This document shows positions 1 through 6,690 of a DNA stretch of 10,569 nt, one piece after another (the stretch's first letter is position 1; every line of letters starts with the position of its first letter). The notes under the pieces were generated by a model. It was not told where the DNA came from. It did not search any database and saw only the letters and a list, made by a program, of their open reading frames with translations. The translations under genes and the position numbers were made by a program. The stretch spans positions 168,453-179,021 of the forward strand of contig MU646615.1 in NCBI GenBank assembly GCA_026770585.1. The letters are read 5' to 3'. Origin of the DNA: Baffinella frigidus. Lineage: Eukaryota; Cryptophyceae; Cryptomonadales; Baffinellaceae.

Positions 1-140
1 TAAACCCTAAACCCTAAACCCTGAACCCTAAACCCTGAACCCTAAACCCTGAACCCTGAACCCTGAACCCTGAACCCTGAACCCTGAACCCTGAACCCCA
101 AACCCTTAACCCCAAACCCTTAACCCGCAACCCTGAACCC
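1..140. repeat. Telomere-like CCCTAAA/CCCTGAA array
   Basis: The first 20 or so bases are perfect CCCTAAA units. After that CCCTGAA units take over, then CCCCAAA and CCCTTAA variants up to about 140. The C-rich strand runs 5' to 3' from the left edge, as expected for the left end of a chromosome with TTTAGGG telomeres, and degeneracy grows inward as it does at real telomeres. However, only about three canonical units are present, and a very similar array in the same orientation lies at 10384-10550. It could therefore be an interstitial or intronic array at a contig edge. An exon-like segment follows directly at 151. Confidence 0.85.
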
Positions 141-150
141 GGTTGGGCAG

Positions 151-246
151 GTGTTCATGGTGCGGAGAAACCCGTACGGCGACTACCTCACCTACGTCGA
201 GCGCTACGACTACTTTCCCATGCCGCTCCCGTCGTGGGTTGACTAA
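151..246 (+). CDS. Probable 3'-terminal exon of a truncated or off-window gene
   Basis: A 31-codon open segment ends in TAA at 244-246. It is preceded by a plausible splice acceptor (GGTTGGGCAG ending at 150). The residues start Val-Phe-Met-Val-Arg-Arg-Asn-Pro-Tyr-Gly-Asp-Tyr and continue with a Tyr-rich stretch to the end Pro-Ser-Trp-Val-Asp. The composition is rich in Tyr, Pro and Asp, uses GC-ending codons (TAC, GAC, CTC, CCG), and looks like real protein rather than noise. I do not recognise the family. An ATG at 157 lies in frame, but a free-standing 29-residue protein is less likely than a last exon. Upstream the frame runs only to 124 before TAA, inside telomere-like repeat, so the 5' part is either off the contig or was lost to the telomere. 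Confidence 0.4.
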   Translation: MFMVRRNPYGDYLTYVERYDYFPMPLPSWVD

Positions 247-552
247 AACTCCCGGGGTTGACTAAACCCCGGTGCGGTTTCTTAAGTTGTGGGCTCATGT
301 AGCCCAAGATGTTTCCGGGCGAGTGTGTGGAGGGTCCTGGAGATGGGCGTTGGACCCGGTCGAAGGTGAACTCGAGACACGCCAAGGCAGTCACCTCGGA
401 CAGTTGGCTTCGGCGTCCGCGTGACCGGTCACGCGGGCGTTCACGGAGGGGAATGTTGGATGGGGGTAGGACTCGACAGGGACGTAGATACACCCCCGAT
501 AGTGAGTAGAGTCACAGGTTGGCTGAGAGTGGTCTACGGTGTGGCCCATAGG
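247..552. other. Unassigned stretch with small palindromes
   Basis: I find no convincing gene here. The segment GGGTTGACTAAA occurs twice (about 234-245 and 254-265); the second occurrence is part of a small hairpin with CGGGGTT/AACCCCG arms. A perfect 20-bp palindrome lies at 417-436. Short open frames on both strands pass through this palindrome and lack protein-like composition. Confidence 0.5.
417..436. repeat. Perfect 20-bp palindrome
   Basis: The half site CCGCGTGACC is followed directly by its exact reverse complement, with no spacer. Symmetry continues a few bases further on both sides with one mismatch (about 412-441). It could be a protein-binding dyad or the remnant of a small inverted-repeat element. 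No gene start lies next to it. Confidence 0.7.
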
Positions 553-582
553 AACAGAGAGAGAGAGAGCGCGCGCGCGCGC

Positions 583-614
<32 letters not shown>

Positions 615-676
615 GAGAGACAGACAGAGACAGAGAGAGAGACAGAGAGAGAAAGAGAAAGAGAGAGAGAGAGAGG
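553..676. repeat. GA/GACA compound microsatellite
   Basis: The stretch consists of (GA)n, a (GC)n core near 570-582, (GACA)n, and GAGACAGA/GAAA variants. It is low-complexity DNA. The long open frames that cross it on both strands are only the result of a two- or four-base repeat lacking stops and should not be read as genes. Confidence 0.95.
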
Positions 677-1088
677 CGTCGCCACATGTAGAGGTGACTG
701 TCCCCTGTGCACAGTTAATAAAGAGAGAAGAGGCACGATTGCTGCATGCACACATCCACATGCGAGAGGATCGAAGGCCACATTTGAAAGGGTTCCATGA
801 CAAGTAAACATTGTATCTACAGAACGGCGGGTCCAGGTTTGTGGCGATCAATAAATATCTCTCTAGCAGTTGAGAGACCTCTATTGCTACCACCACCATG
901 TAACTCCCCGGCCATGTAGCACCCCCGCCCCGTATGCCCCCTCTCAAAACTGCCGACCCTCTCCCCGCCCCCCTCTCTGTGAGAACAGCTGTTCCCAACT
1001 CGGTCCTCACACTCTCGCCCGCCCGCCCGCCTCGACCCCTGCCCGCTTATCGGGAAGCGAGCTCCTGCGACCAGCGCTCGAGGGTGGG
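677..1088. other. Gene-free stretch with one dispersed-repeat copy
   Basis: I see no supportable gene. Bases 869-925 (GTTGAGAGACCTC... to GCACCCCC) match a diverged dispersed repeat also found near 5992 and 6827. Bases 925-1060 are C-rich without protein-like reading frames. Confidence 0.4.
869..925 (+). repeat. Dispersed repeat, copy 1 (GAGAGACCTYTATT family)
   Basis: The pattern is TTGAGAGACCTCTATTGCTACC, an interval, then CCATGTAGCACCCCC. The same order of blocks is seen at 5992-6044 and 6827-6870. Shorter versions are at 5269-5303, 5596-5640 and 5671-5688. It is not a known family that I can name. Confidence 0.5.
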
Positions 1089-1192
1089 TATCCCTTGAGT
1101 GACCAGTAGGTTCATACGCCCTACCGTAGGGCCCTAGGACCTGCCTAGGGCTTCCACGGGCGATTATTCGCCCGTTGGTCACTTAAGGGATA
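1089..1192. mobile_element. MITE-like element, TCCCTTGAGTGACCA family, copy 1
   Basis: The terminal inverted repeats TATCCCTTGAGTGACCA and TGGTCACTTAAGGGATA bound about 100 bp. The TA at each outer edge may be a target duplication. The interior holds CCCTACCGTAGGG, CCTAGG and a GGGCGATTATTCGCCC hairpin. It has no coding capacity, so it would depend on a transposase from elsewhere. A second, inverted and diverged copy is at 6691-6793. Confidence 0.7.
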
Positions 1193-1260
1193 GCTGCTCC
1201 CGTGTGAGACGATGCTTCGCCTGGAGTGAGGACCCGTAGGGTTCAGGGTTGAGTGTTGAG

Positions 1261-1291
1261 GGCCTCCCTAAGCCCGTCCTGCTTGGAGGCC
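1261..1291. repeat. Short hairpin
   Basis: GGCCTCC with TAAGC pairs with GCTT and GGAGGCC across a loop of about seven bases. It lies between two inverted-repeat elements. No T-run follows, and nothing suggests that it is a terminator. Confidence 0.45.
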
Positions 1292-1310
1292 GAGATCTCC
1301 CGCGCGTCTG

Positions 1311-1426
1311 TACAGGGGTACCTCGCTCATAAGAAACGCCCACCCCCCTAGGACCACCATAGGACCCTAGGCATGAGCCTACTGTAGGGTCCTAGGGGGG
1401 CGCGGTTTCTTATGAGCGAGGTACCC
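1311..1426. mobile_element. MITE-like element, CAGGGGTACC family, copy 1
   Basis: The left TIR is TA-CAGGGGTACCTCGCTCATAA followed by GAAAC. The right TIR mirrors it (GTTTCTTATGAGCGAGGTACCC) but stops at 1426 without the final CTGTA, so its right terminus is damaged. The middle is CCCCCTAGGACC, TAGG motifs and a GGTCCTAGGGGGG mirror. It is about 115 bp and has no coding capacity. TA duplications and a CAG-type terminus would fit a Tc1/mariner-type transposase in trans, which is an inference. Confidence 0.85.
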
Positions 1427-2003
1427 GAAGGGCGTGTCGTTGGCATATGTTGGGCGAAATCAAAACCCAAAGGACCCCTGTACTGGCAGGGCTCGGTGTC
1501 TGTATTCCACAACCTGTTTGGATTGTTGGGATCAAAAAAATCTACCGTGGCGGTTAACCTTTAGGTCCTTTAGGTTTTAAGTTCTCCCAACGTAGCCCAA
1601 CGACACGCCGTTCCGTAGAAGGGATCTGCAGAGAAAGCATTTTTGCTTTCGGATCGCGTTTCGCTCTCCAGTGCAGAGGCTCGTGAAGAGGGGATACAGG
1701 GTCGAAAAAAGGACCCGAGGTGGACGGACCGGTAGACGTTGGGGTCACTCATTCCACTCAGCGGACTACCACTCGGAACACTGCGGAAAATATTCCAAGG
1801 TCAATTATTGTATTGTTTCCACGGAAACACGCCAAGGTCAGAAACTTTGGTCACTTCATGTCTAAATATCCGGGCAAGACATGATTCGTAGCCTCCCGAG
1901 TGGAAGGGGATGTCGTAAATAATCCATAAGAAAATCATCCATAGGAACCACCGGTTGGCTACCTGTAGGGACATGGGAGTGTCCTAATGGATATCCTAAC
2001 CGA
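1427..2003. other. Gene-free stretch
   Basis: No gene can be supported. Short open frames of 60 to 65 codons exist on both strands near 1554-1865 but have no recognisable motifs and overlap each other. Near 1918-2010, ATCCATA-type motifs recur in both orientations, perhaps the eroded flank of the palindrome that follows. Confidence 0.4.
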
Positions 2004-2140
2004 TTATCCATACAAGTATTAATTAATTGCTTTTGGCAACGAAAATTACTACACGATTTGCTCACAAAAGTAATAGTAAAGCGTTTGTGTAGTAAATTTC
2101 GTTGCACCAAAAGCAATTAATTAATGCTTTTGTGGAGATG
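2004..2140. mobile_element. Inverted-repeat element around ACGAAAWTTACTACAC, copy 1
   Basis: The left arm runs through ATTAATTAATTGCTTTTGG and then CAACGAAAATTACTACAC. The right arm is its reverse complement, ending near 2125, with weaker pairing out to about 2140. The loop of about 30 bp is AT-rich. The element is non-coding. Its inner block is shared with the larger palindrome at 3442-3612, while the outer arms differ. Confidence 0.75.
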
Positions 2141-2146
2141 AAACCG

Positions 2147-2173
2147 ATTCTTGGTGGCTCAGCCACCAAGAAT
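2147..2173. repeat. Perfect 13-bp-arm hairpin
   Basis: ATTCTTGGTGGCT, a single C, then the exact reverse complement. It lies a few bases downstream of the preceding inverted-repeat element and is not explained by it. There is no gene context. Confidence 0.75.
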
Positions 2174-2251
2174 CCCTTCGGAGCCCGCTGCATGGTTTGG
2201 TCAACCGTCGTACGGGGGACTCCCTGCTCCCTAATCCTTGACATCCACGCA

Positions 2252-2396
2252 CTTATAGGGTGCCGGACTGAAACCCGGGTAGTTCGGCCTACGGTAGGCC
2301 GTAGGGGCATAGGGGCTCCTACGAAAGTTTGGGTCTAGGGCCCCTACGGCCTACCGTAGACTTAACTACCCGGTGTTCAGGTCGTTGTCCTATGAA
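2252..2396. mobile_element. Inverted-repeat element with TTCATAGGG-like ends, copy G
   Basis: The left end CTTATAGGGTG leads into CCCGGGTAGTT and GGCCTACGGTAGGCCGTAGGGGC. The right half mirrors this order and ends GTCCTATGAA. The arms pair over roughly 60 bases with small gaps. The CTACGGTAGGCCGTAGGG block is the same one that is tandemly repeated at 6452-6559. It is non-coding. Confidence 0.7.
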
Positions 2397-2452
2397 CACG
2401 TGAAGAAGACAGAACGGATAGGACCTCCAAACGCGCGCCCGGAGCGTGCTCG

Positions 2453-2580
2453 GTCGGAGAGAGCAATCCGTTCTGGGCGGCGCCGCGGTAGTCATGCAAA
2501 AAGCTTTCGCCAGCGAACCCCTTATTTGGACGCGACTCCGTACAAAATCCGTTCTGGGCGCCCGGAACGGATCGCTCTCC
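2453..2580. repeat. Nested inverted repeats with ATCCGTTCTGGGCG motif
   Basis: GGAGAGAGCAATCCGTTCTGGGCG near 2455 pairs with CGCCCGGAACGGATCGCTCTCC at about 2559-2580. A second, compact palindrome occupies 2547-2572 (ATCCGTTCTGGGC and its near-complement, one mismatched pair). Three occurrences of the same motif in alternating orientation suggest repeated inversion or a decayed hairpin element. Confidence 0.6.
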
Positions 2581-2615
2581 AGGGGTCTCCGGCCTACCGC
2601 GGCGAAAGAGAGAGA

Positions 2616-2646
<31 letters not shown>

Positions 2647-2674
2647 AGAGCCGCGGTAGGCCGGAGACCCCTGG
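2580..2674. repeat. 25-bp inverted repeat enclosing a GA/GT microsatellite
   Basis: CCAGGGGTCTCCGGCCTACC continuing GCGGC (2580-2604) is mirrored exactly at 2650-2674. The loop is (GA)n(GT)n(GA)n. Bases in the right arm (GGAGACCCCTGG) are the founding sequence of the minisatellite that follows. Confidence 0.85.
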
Positions 2675-2772
2675 TATCCTGGAGACCCCTGGGATCCTGG
2701 AGATCCCTGGTATCCTGGAGACCCCTGGGATCCTGGAGACCCCTGGGATCCTGGAGACCCCTGGTATCCTGG
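2661..2772. repeat. 18-bp minisatellite
   Basis: The unit is TATCCTGGAGACCCCTGG, with the first base alternating T or G and one C-to-T change. Five full units lie at 2675-2764, with partial units on either side. Because 18 is a multiple of three, all frames stay open. The minus-strand frame gives a repeated Arg-Ile-Pro-Gly-Val-Ser, which I regard as an artefact. Confidence 0.9.
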
Positions 2773-3441
2773 GCCAGGAGGTCACGGGACCAGCCACAGC
2801 CTGGATTGTGTTTTTGTTTCATGTATATGCACACATATATATATATACATTACGAAAGGGGGGGAAAGGTAGATATGTCTATGAAAGTATGAAATGTATG
2901 GGACACGACTCTCATGTGCGGGTGGCGGGGCAGCATCTCGTCACGAAACACTTGGCTATGTCGGGTAACCCCCAAACACTTGGCAAGGCATATATATCGT
3001 CTTAACGGTTGCATCTCATACAGGCGTCTCCAAGCCAGTGCAGATCAGCGCTGGGCTACGCTAGACCTGAGACAGTCGCAAAAGACATCTCCCCCTGGCC
3101 ATACTGTCAACTTTTGGTGGAATCCTCAGATCTGAGGATTTTTGCCGTACGGCAACTTTTGATCGCCCACCATCAGATCTAAAGTGGAGACAGAAGCTTG
3201 CCTGTGCTGACGTCGGGGAAGGGGGGGCTCTGTGTTTTCGTGATGGAGTAGGAGGTGGAGATAGATTCCATTCGGGGAAAGCTCGTAAGAGCGGCCGACA
3301 CGGGGTACGGTGTGTAGCACAATGTGGAAGGCATGTGCAGCGCTGGCGCTGATGTTTGGGCAATAAATTACCAATCTCTCTTCTCGTGATGGACAGCGCG
3401 CGCGGTGGGAGTTGGATAAACGTGCGACGGCGCTCGATGGC
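2773..3441. other. Gene-free stretch with small palindromes and a TA microsatellite
   Basis: A (TA)n run lies at about 2835-2850. AAACACTTGG occurs twice near 2946 and 2974. A perfect 20-bp palindrome lies at 3121-3140, followed by TTGCCGTACGGCAA at 3142-3155. Overlapping open frames of 65 to 107 codons on both strands between 2914 and 3449 have no motif that I recognise, and I do not call them genes. Confidence 0.45.
3121..3140. repeat. Perfect 20-bp palindrome
   Basis: The half site AATCCTCAGA is followed immediately by its exact reverse complement. The second palindrome TTGCCGTACGGCAA follows two bases later. Both are spacerless dyads. They may be small cruciform-forming sites or the remnant of an element. 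Confidence 0.75.
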
Positions 3442-3612
3442 GATTTCATCCGGTCAGGTATTTAATTTAAATGCTCGGTGGAGTTCCCCATACAACGAAA
3501 TTTACTACACAAGCGATAAAAGAGTCGTGTCCAAAAGATCATGTGTAGTAATTTTCGTACATTCGGGGAACTCCCGAGCATTTGATTTAAATACCTGACC
3601 GGATGAGATTCG
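3442..3612. mobile_element. Inverted-repeat element around ACGAAAWTTACTACAC, copy 2
   Basis: Arms of about 70 bp run from GATTTCATCCGGTCAGGTAT, through TTAA-rich sequence, GCTCGG and GAGTTCCCC, to the inner block CAACGAAATTTACTACAC. They are mirrored on the right with a few mismatches. The inner block matches the element at 2004-2140, and the TATTAATT/TATTTAATTT part of the arms can also be aligned between the two, so they appear to be one diverged family. It is non-coding. Confidence 0.8.
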
Positions 3613-3629
3613 GATCTGCGGGGGGTGGG

Positions 3630-3840
3630 GGATGAGAGATGCTGGATGAGGGATGAGGGATTGGGGATTTGGGGATTGGGGAGTAGGGATGCGGGATGTG
3701 GGATGCAGGATGAGGGATTGGGGAATAGGGATGAGGGGATAGGGATGAGGGATGAGGGATGAGGGATAAGGGATGAGGGATGAGGGATGAGGGATGAGGG
3801 ATTAGGGATGAGAGGTCAGGGATTAGGGAGTAGAAATTAG
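3630..3840 (+). repeat. GGGATGA/GGGATTA degenerate array
   Basis: A mostly 7-bp unit, GGGATGA with GGGATTA, GGGATTG and GGGATAG variants, continues for over 200 bp with the G-rich strand on top. It resembles a drifted telomere repeat or a telomere-derived satellite. It changes to the C-rich orientation at about 3855. Confidence 0.85.
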
Positions 3841-3860
3841 GAATCAGGGATTGTAACCAT

Positions 3861-4024
3861 TCCTGATCCCTAATCCTCTATCACTGATCCCTAACCCAAA
3901 TCTCTAATCCCTTATCTTTAATACCTCAACCCTTAACCGCCAACCCTCCTGACCGAGCCCGAAACCTCAGCCCCAAAAGCCCTGAATCCCTAACCCCCAG
4001 TCCCCCACTTTCGAATCCCGAACC
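3861..4024 (-). repeat. C-rich degenerate telomere-like array (CCCTAATC)
   Basis: ATCCCTAATCC, ACCCAAATC, CCTCAACCC and CCCTAACCC variants occur with the C-rich strand on top, opposite to the array on the left. Together with 3630-3840 this forms a G-rich/C-rich head-to-head arrangement. Confidence 0.75.
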
Positions 4025-4028
4025 CTCA

Positions 4029-4525
4029 AAAGAGTTTATGGTGTTGGGTTTTGGGTTTAGCGTTTAGGGTAGGGTTTAGCGTTCAGCGTGTTTAGGGTTT
4101 AGCGTTTAGCGTTTAGGGTGTAGGGTTTAGGGTTAAACTTTCAATATTTGGGGTTTACGGTTTACGGTTTACGGTTTAGGGTTTAGGGAAAATTGAGAAA
4201 ATGAGGAGACCAATTCAAGTGAGACAGCGCTAGAATTAAACGAATAAAGAGGACGCATTATTCTCTCGACCCTAAAAAGAGTTTAGGGTGTTGGGTCTAG
4301 GGTTTAGAGCTGAAGGTTTAGCCTTTAGCCTTTAGCGTTGAGGGTTCAGTGTTTAGAGTTTAGCGTTTAGAAAGTTTAGGGTGCTGGGTCTAGGGTTTAA
4401 AGTTGAAAGTTTAGCGTTTAGCGTTTAGCCTTGAGTGTTTAGCGTTTAGTGTTTAGTGTTTAGCGTTTAGGGTTTAGCGTTAAACGTTTAACATTTGGGG
4501 CTTAGGGTTCAGGGTTCAGGGTAAA
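4029..4525 (+). repeat. TTTAGGG/TTTAGCG degenerate array with embedded unique blocks
   Basis: GTTTAGGG, GTTTAGCG, GTTTACGG and GTTCAGG units occur with the G-rich strand on top. They are interrupted at 4187-4267 and followed at 4519-4600 by a non-telomeric block. The order AGAGTTTAGGGTGTTGGG, array, TTAAAC..ATTTGGGG, array, block occurs twice, so the region is a tandem duplication of a composite unit of roughly 250-330 bp. Confidence 0.8.
4187..4267 (+). repeat. Block repeat within telomere-like array, copy 1
   Basis: The block runs from GGGAAAATTGAGAAAATGAG through GTGAGACAGCGCTAGAATTA to GAGGACGCATTATTCTCTC. It is matched at 4519-4600 with scattered substitutions (for example CAGCGC against CAGGGC). 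It is not telomeric in sequence and has no open frame of note. Confidence 0.8.
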
Positions 4526-4600
4526 TCGAGAAAATGAGGAGCCTTATTTAAGTGAGACAGGGCTAGAATTAGACAAGTAAAGAGGACGCATTATTCTCTC
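4519..4600 (+). repeat. Block repeat within telomere-like array, copy 2
   Basis: This is the second copy of the block at 4187-4267, in the same orientation about 332 bp away, with several substitutions. It marks the end of the telomere-like tract. Confidence 0.8.
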
Positions 4601-5268
4601 ATCGATGAGAATTTGAGAGTGTCCGCTCGGGCGCTCGACACACACAGACACATCGTGTGCGAGTATAGCTTCACTGAGGAGAACACTGATCCGCGGGCAC
4701 GTGGGGGCTTATATCTCTTTATAGTGGACGTGACTGTGTAAAGTCACTCCGGTCATCCTACACGGGGTAGTACCCCCCGAGAGTGCCCACACCAGATTGC
4801 TGTCTACGCCCCTTGCAAGGAGCGCAAAGCTCCTCACCTCTGAGAATGTGGCAGCTGGGTCATGTGACCGTGACGATTGGACGAGCAATGATCTGAACAG
4901 AAAAGGAAGTCAACAAGAAATCGACATTCAAACAACAAGAAATCGACATTCAATTAGCACTGGTACATCAGTCTCGAAGCCTCGAAGCCTCGAAACCCAA
5001 ATCGAAACCAAAATCGGAACAGCCTTCTCGGATTGAGGCATGTTCCCCAGGACTCAATGTGTGAGGACCGGGTCCTGGACGGGCCCGCCTCGGGTAAAAG
5101 GGCTCCAAGGGAGAGCGCCTATAAGTAGTTGTAAGGAATCCTGTCAGTGAATCATCAGAGATCGGAGAGCTCGCGCGGCATGCCTTCACACAATGAGGCA
5201 AACGCCCTGGGTGTCGTGTCCTCCTTGTTTTGCACCACCGTGGTTGGTGGTCCTATGTCATTTTTTAA
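4601..5268. other. Gene-free stretch with a 21-bp direct repeat
   Basis: No gene is supported. CAACAAGAAATCGACATTCA plus A occurs at 4911-4931 and again at 4933-4953. TCGAAGCC and ATCGAAACC motifs follow at 4975-5015. A 79-codon open frame at 4797-5036 crosses these repeats, is Ser/Thr-rich and matches nothing that I know. Confidence 0.45.
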
Positions 5269-5688
5269 GAGAGAGATCTTTATTAGACCTGCAATGTCCA
5301 CGCCAGGTCATAAATCGAAATTACATTCTACTCCACGATCTTCGAGTAAAGTTGATTTTACCCGGGAAATACGCCAAAAGTATTGGGAGTTAGAGCCCTT
5401 GCCATGCGGCAATTTAAGAATGTGTACCACGATAAGCCATCTAAACACTTTTAGCGCTATTGAGTGTGTATGAAAATCCCACGCATGCCCTAGCGTGGAC
5501 TGCCAATTGGAAACACGGGCGCCATGTATGCACACCGCACCGAGGCAATGTTGGAGCAGGGACGACGAGAGAGGTCATGCGTACTCGACATCTATGAGAG
5601 AGACCTTCATTAATCCAAGTCTGAGACACGGCCATGTCTGAGTCTACGCACAAGGTGTTTCTCGAGGCAGAGAGAGAGACCTTTATTA
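5269..5688. other. Tract with three short GAGAGACCTTTATT repeats
   Basis: Copies or fragments of the dispersed repeat lie at 5269-5303, 5596-5640 and 5671-5688. Bases 5511-5537 (ACACGGGCGCCATGTATGCA) match the second half of the copy at 5992-6044. A CACGC/GCGTG hairpin lies near 5482-5499. Open frames of 66 to 108 codons here overlap on both strands and show no motif. Confidence 0.45.
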
Positions 5689-5820
5689 CAGGGGTACCTC
5701 GCTCATAAGAAACCACCGCCCCCTAGGACCCTACGGTACAGGGCCCCTGGAGGCCTATACCTAGGGCCCTATGGTTGTCCTAGGGGGGGTGCGCTTTCTT
5801 ATGAGCGATGTACCCCTGTA
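5687..5820. mobile_element. MITE-like element, CAGGGGTACC family, copy 2
   Basis: Both termini are intact: TA-CAGGGGTACCTCGCTCATAA on the left, and TTATGAGCGATGTACCCCTG-TA on the right with one change (GATG for GAGG). The element is 130 bp between the TA dinucleotides. The core holds CCCTACGGTAC, GGGCCCCTGG and CCTAGGGCCCTA. It inserted at the TTTAT-TA of a GAGAGACCTTTATT repeat, a clear TA target. Confidence 0.9.
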
Positions 5821-6148
5821 CATATTTCGTCGCTCAGTACTGATGCCACGTCGCCACCGCGGTGCCCCCTGATTTTCTCGCGGGGTGACTCTTGGGAGGG
5901 TTTCCGCACTGGCACTATGAGGAAAGGCGCTCACAAAATACACGTGCACACCTCCCCAAGTGCGTGTTCATTGGAGAGACCTGCGTGCGAATTGAGAGAT
6001 TCCTTTGTTGCTACCAACACGGCAGCCATGTATGCACCCCCAACGAAGCTGCGTCCGAGCTGTGTTTAGGGTTCAGGGCTACATGCAACACGCACCCTGC
6101 TGCAGGCCTACACGTATCACTTAAGTTGCGAGCAGCCTATTGCGCTCC
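5821..6148. other. Gene-free stretch between two MITE copies
   Basis: No gene is seen. It contains dispersed-repeat copy 5992-6044 and a lone GTGTTTAGGGTTCAGGG telomere-like remnant at about 6062-6078. The 92-codon open frame at 5892-6170 runs into the next MITE and is not protein-like. Confidence 0.4.
5992..6044 (+). repeat. Dispersed repeat, copy 5 (longest match to copy 1)
   Basis: TTGAGAGATTCCTTTGTTGCTACCAACACGG is followed by CAGCCATGTATGCACCCCC. It shares block order with 869-925 and 6827-6870. Confidence 0.5.
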
Positions 6149-6270
6149 TACAGGGGTACCTCGCTCATAAGAAACTGCCCCCCCCCTGTGACCCTACAGT
6201 AGGACTATGCCTAGGGCCCTATGGTTGTCCTAGGGGGGGGGCGCTTTCTTATGAGCGAGGTACCCCTGTA
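6149..6270. mobile_element. MITE-like element, CAGGGGTACC family, copy 3
   Basis: This is the best preserved copy: the terminal 27 or so bases of both sides are mirror images (TACAGGGGTACCTCGCTCAT and on to AAGAAA), flanked by TA. It has 118 bp between the TA pairs. The right half (CCTAGGGCCCTATGGTTGTC) is nearly identical to that of copy 2, so these two are close relatives. It is non-coding. Confidence 0.92.
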
Positions 6271-6353
6271 CTTGGGCTATGCGTTGTTGCCCCGTACGTC
6301 GCACGTCCCTTCGTGGGCCATGGATGACCCGCTCGCCACTTCATGGATGCACG

Positions 6354-6412
6354 GGACCCTAGGGTGGTCCCAGAGGGGGGGGGCGTGTTCTTAAATCCAA
6401 GGTACCTCTGTA
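6354..6412. mobile_element. MITE-like element, CAGGGGTACC family, right-half fragment
   Basis: GGTGGTCCCAGAGGGGGGGG, GCGTGTTCTTA and GGTACCTCTGTA match the right half of the intact copies with substitutions. No left TIR is visible. It abuts the inverted-repeat element beginning at about 6414. Confidence 0.6.
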
Positions 6413-6413
6413 C

Positions 6414-6636
6414 ATTCATAGGGAAATTGGGGTAGTAAGGCCTACGGTATTGACTACCGTAGGCCGTAGGGCCCTTAGGCCCGGTTTGACTACGGTAGGC
6501 CGTAGGGCCCCTAGGCCCGGTTTGACTACGGTAGGCCGTAGGGCCCCTAGGCCCGGTTTCTCGTAGGGAGCGTCACGGCCTACCGTAGTCAATACCGTAG
6601 GCTTAACTAACCTAAATTTAGACCGTTACCCTATTA
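6414..6636. mobile_element. Inverted-repeat element with TTCATAGGG-like ends, copy H
   Basis: The left end TTCATAGGGAAATT leads through GGGGTAGTAAGGCCTACGG to TATTGACTACCGTAGG. The right end mirrors this through CCTACCGTAGTCAATACCGT, AGGCTTAACTAACC, and TTACCCTATTAG. The interior is a 36-bp tandem repeat. The ends and the CTACGGTAGGCCGTAGGG block relate it to elements at 2252-2396 and 6945-7114. It has no coding capacity. Confidence 0.7.
6452..6559. repeat. Three tandem 36-bp units
   Basis: The unit GACTACGGTAGGCCGTAGGG plus CCCCTAGGCCCGGTTT occurs at 6452, 6488 and 6524. Units 2 and 3 are identical, and unit 1 has a few substitutions (for example CTACCGTAGG). The unit is itself built of small palindromes (CCTACGG/CCGTAGG, GGGCCC, CCTAGG). 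There are no spacers, so it is not a CRISPR array. Confidence 0.92.
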
Positions 6637-6690
6637 GCATGTATCGAGGAGAGCAGATGATACGGCCCACCCAGGTAGCAGAGGCTGCTG

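Noticed and set aside
391-1010. Long open frames on both strands through the GA microsatellite
   Set aside because: They consist of Ser-Leu or Arg-Glu repeats made by the simple repeat and have no independent coding signal.
2319-2834. Minus-strand frame with repeated Arg-Ile-Pro-Gly-Val-Ser or Gly-Leu-Gln-Asp units
   Set aside because: The 18-bp minisatellite keeps every frame open; the frame also runs through a GA microsatellite and an inverted-repeat element.
2914-3449. Overlapping open frames of 65 to 107 codons on both strands
   Set aside because: They contain no recognisable motif or splice structure, and similar length frames occur by chance at this base composition.
4797-5036. 79-codon open frame
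   Set aside because: It crosses a 21-bp direct repeat and TCGAAGCC repeats and has low-complexity Ser/Thr composition, with no partner exon found.
6452-6559. CRISPR-like repeats
   Set aside because: The 36-bp units are directly adjacent with no spacers, and the context is eukaryotic.
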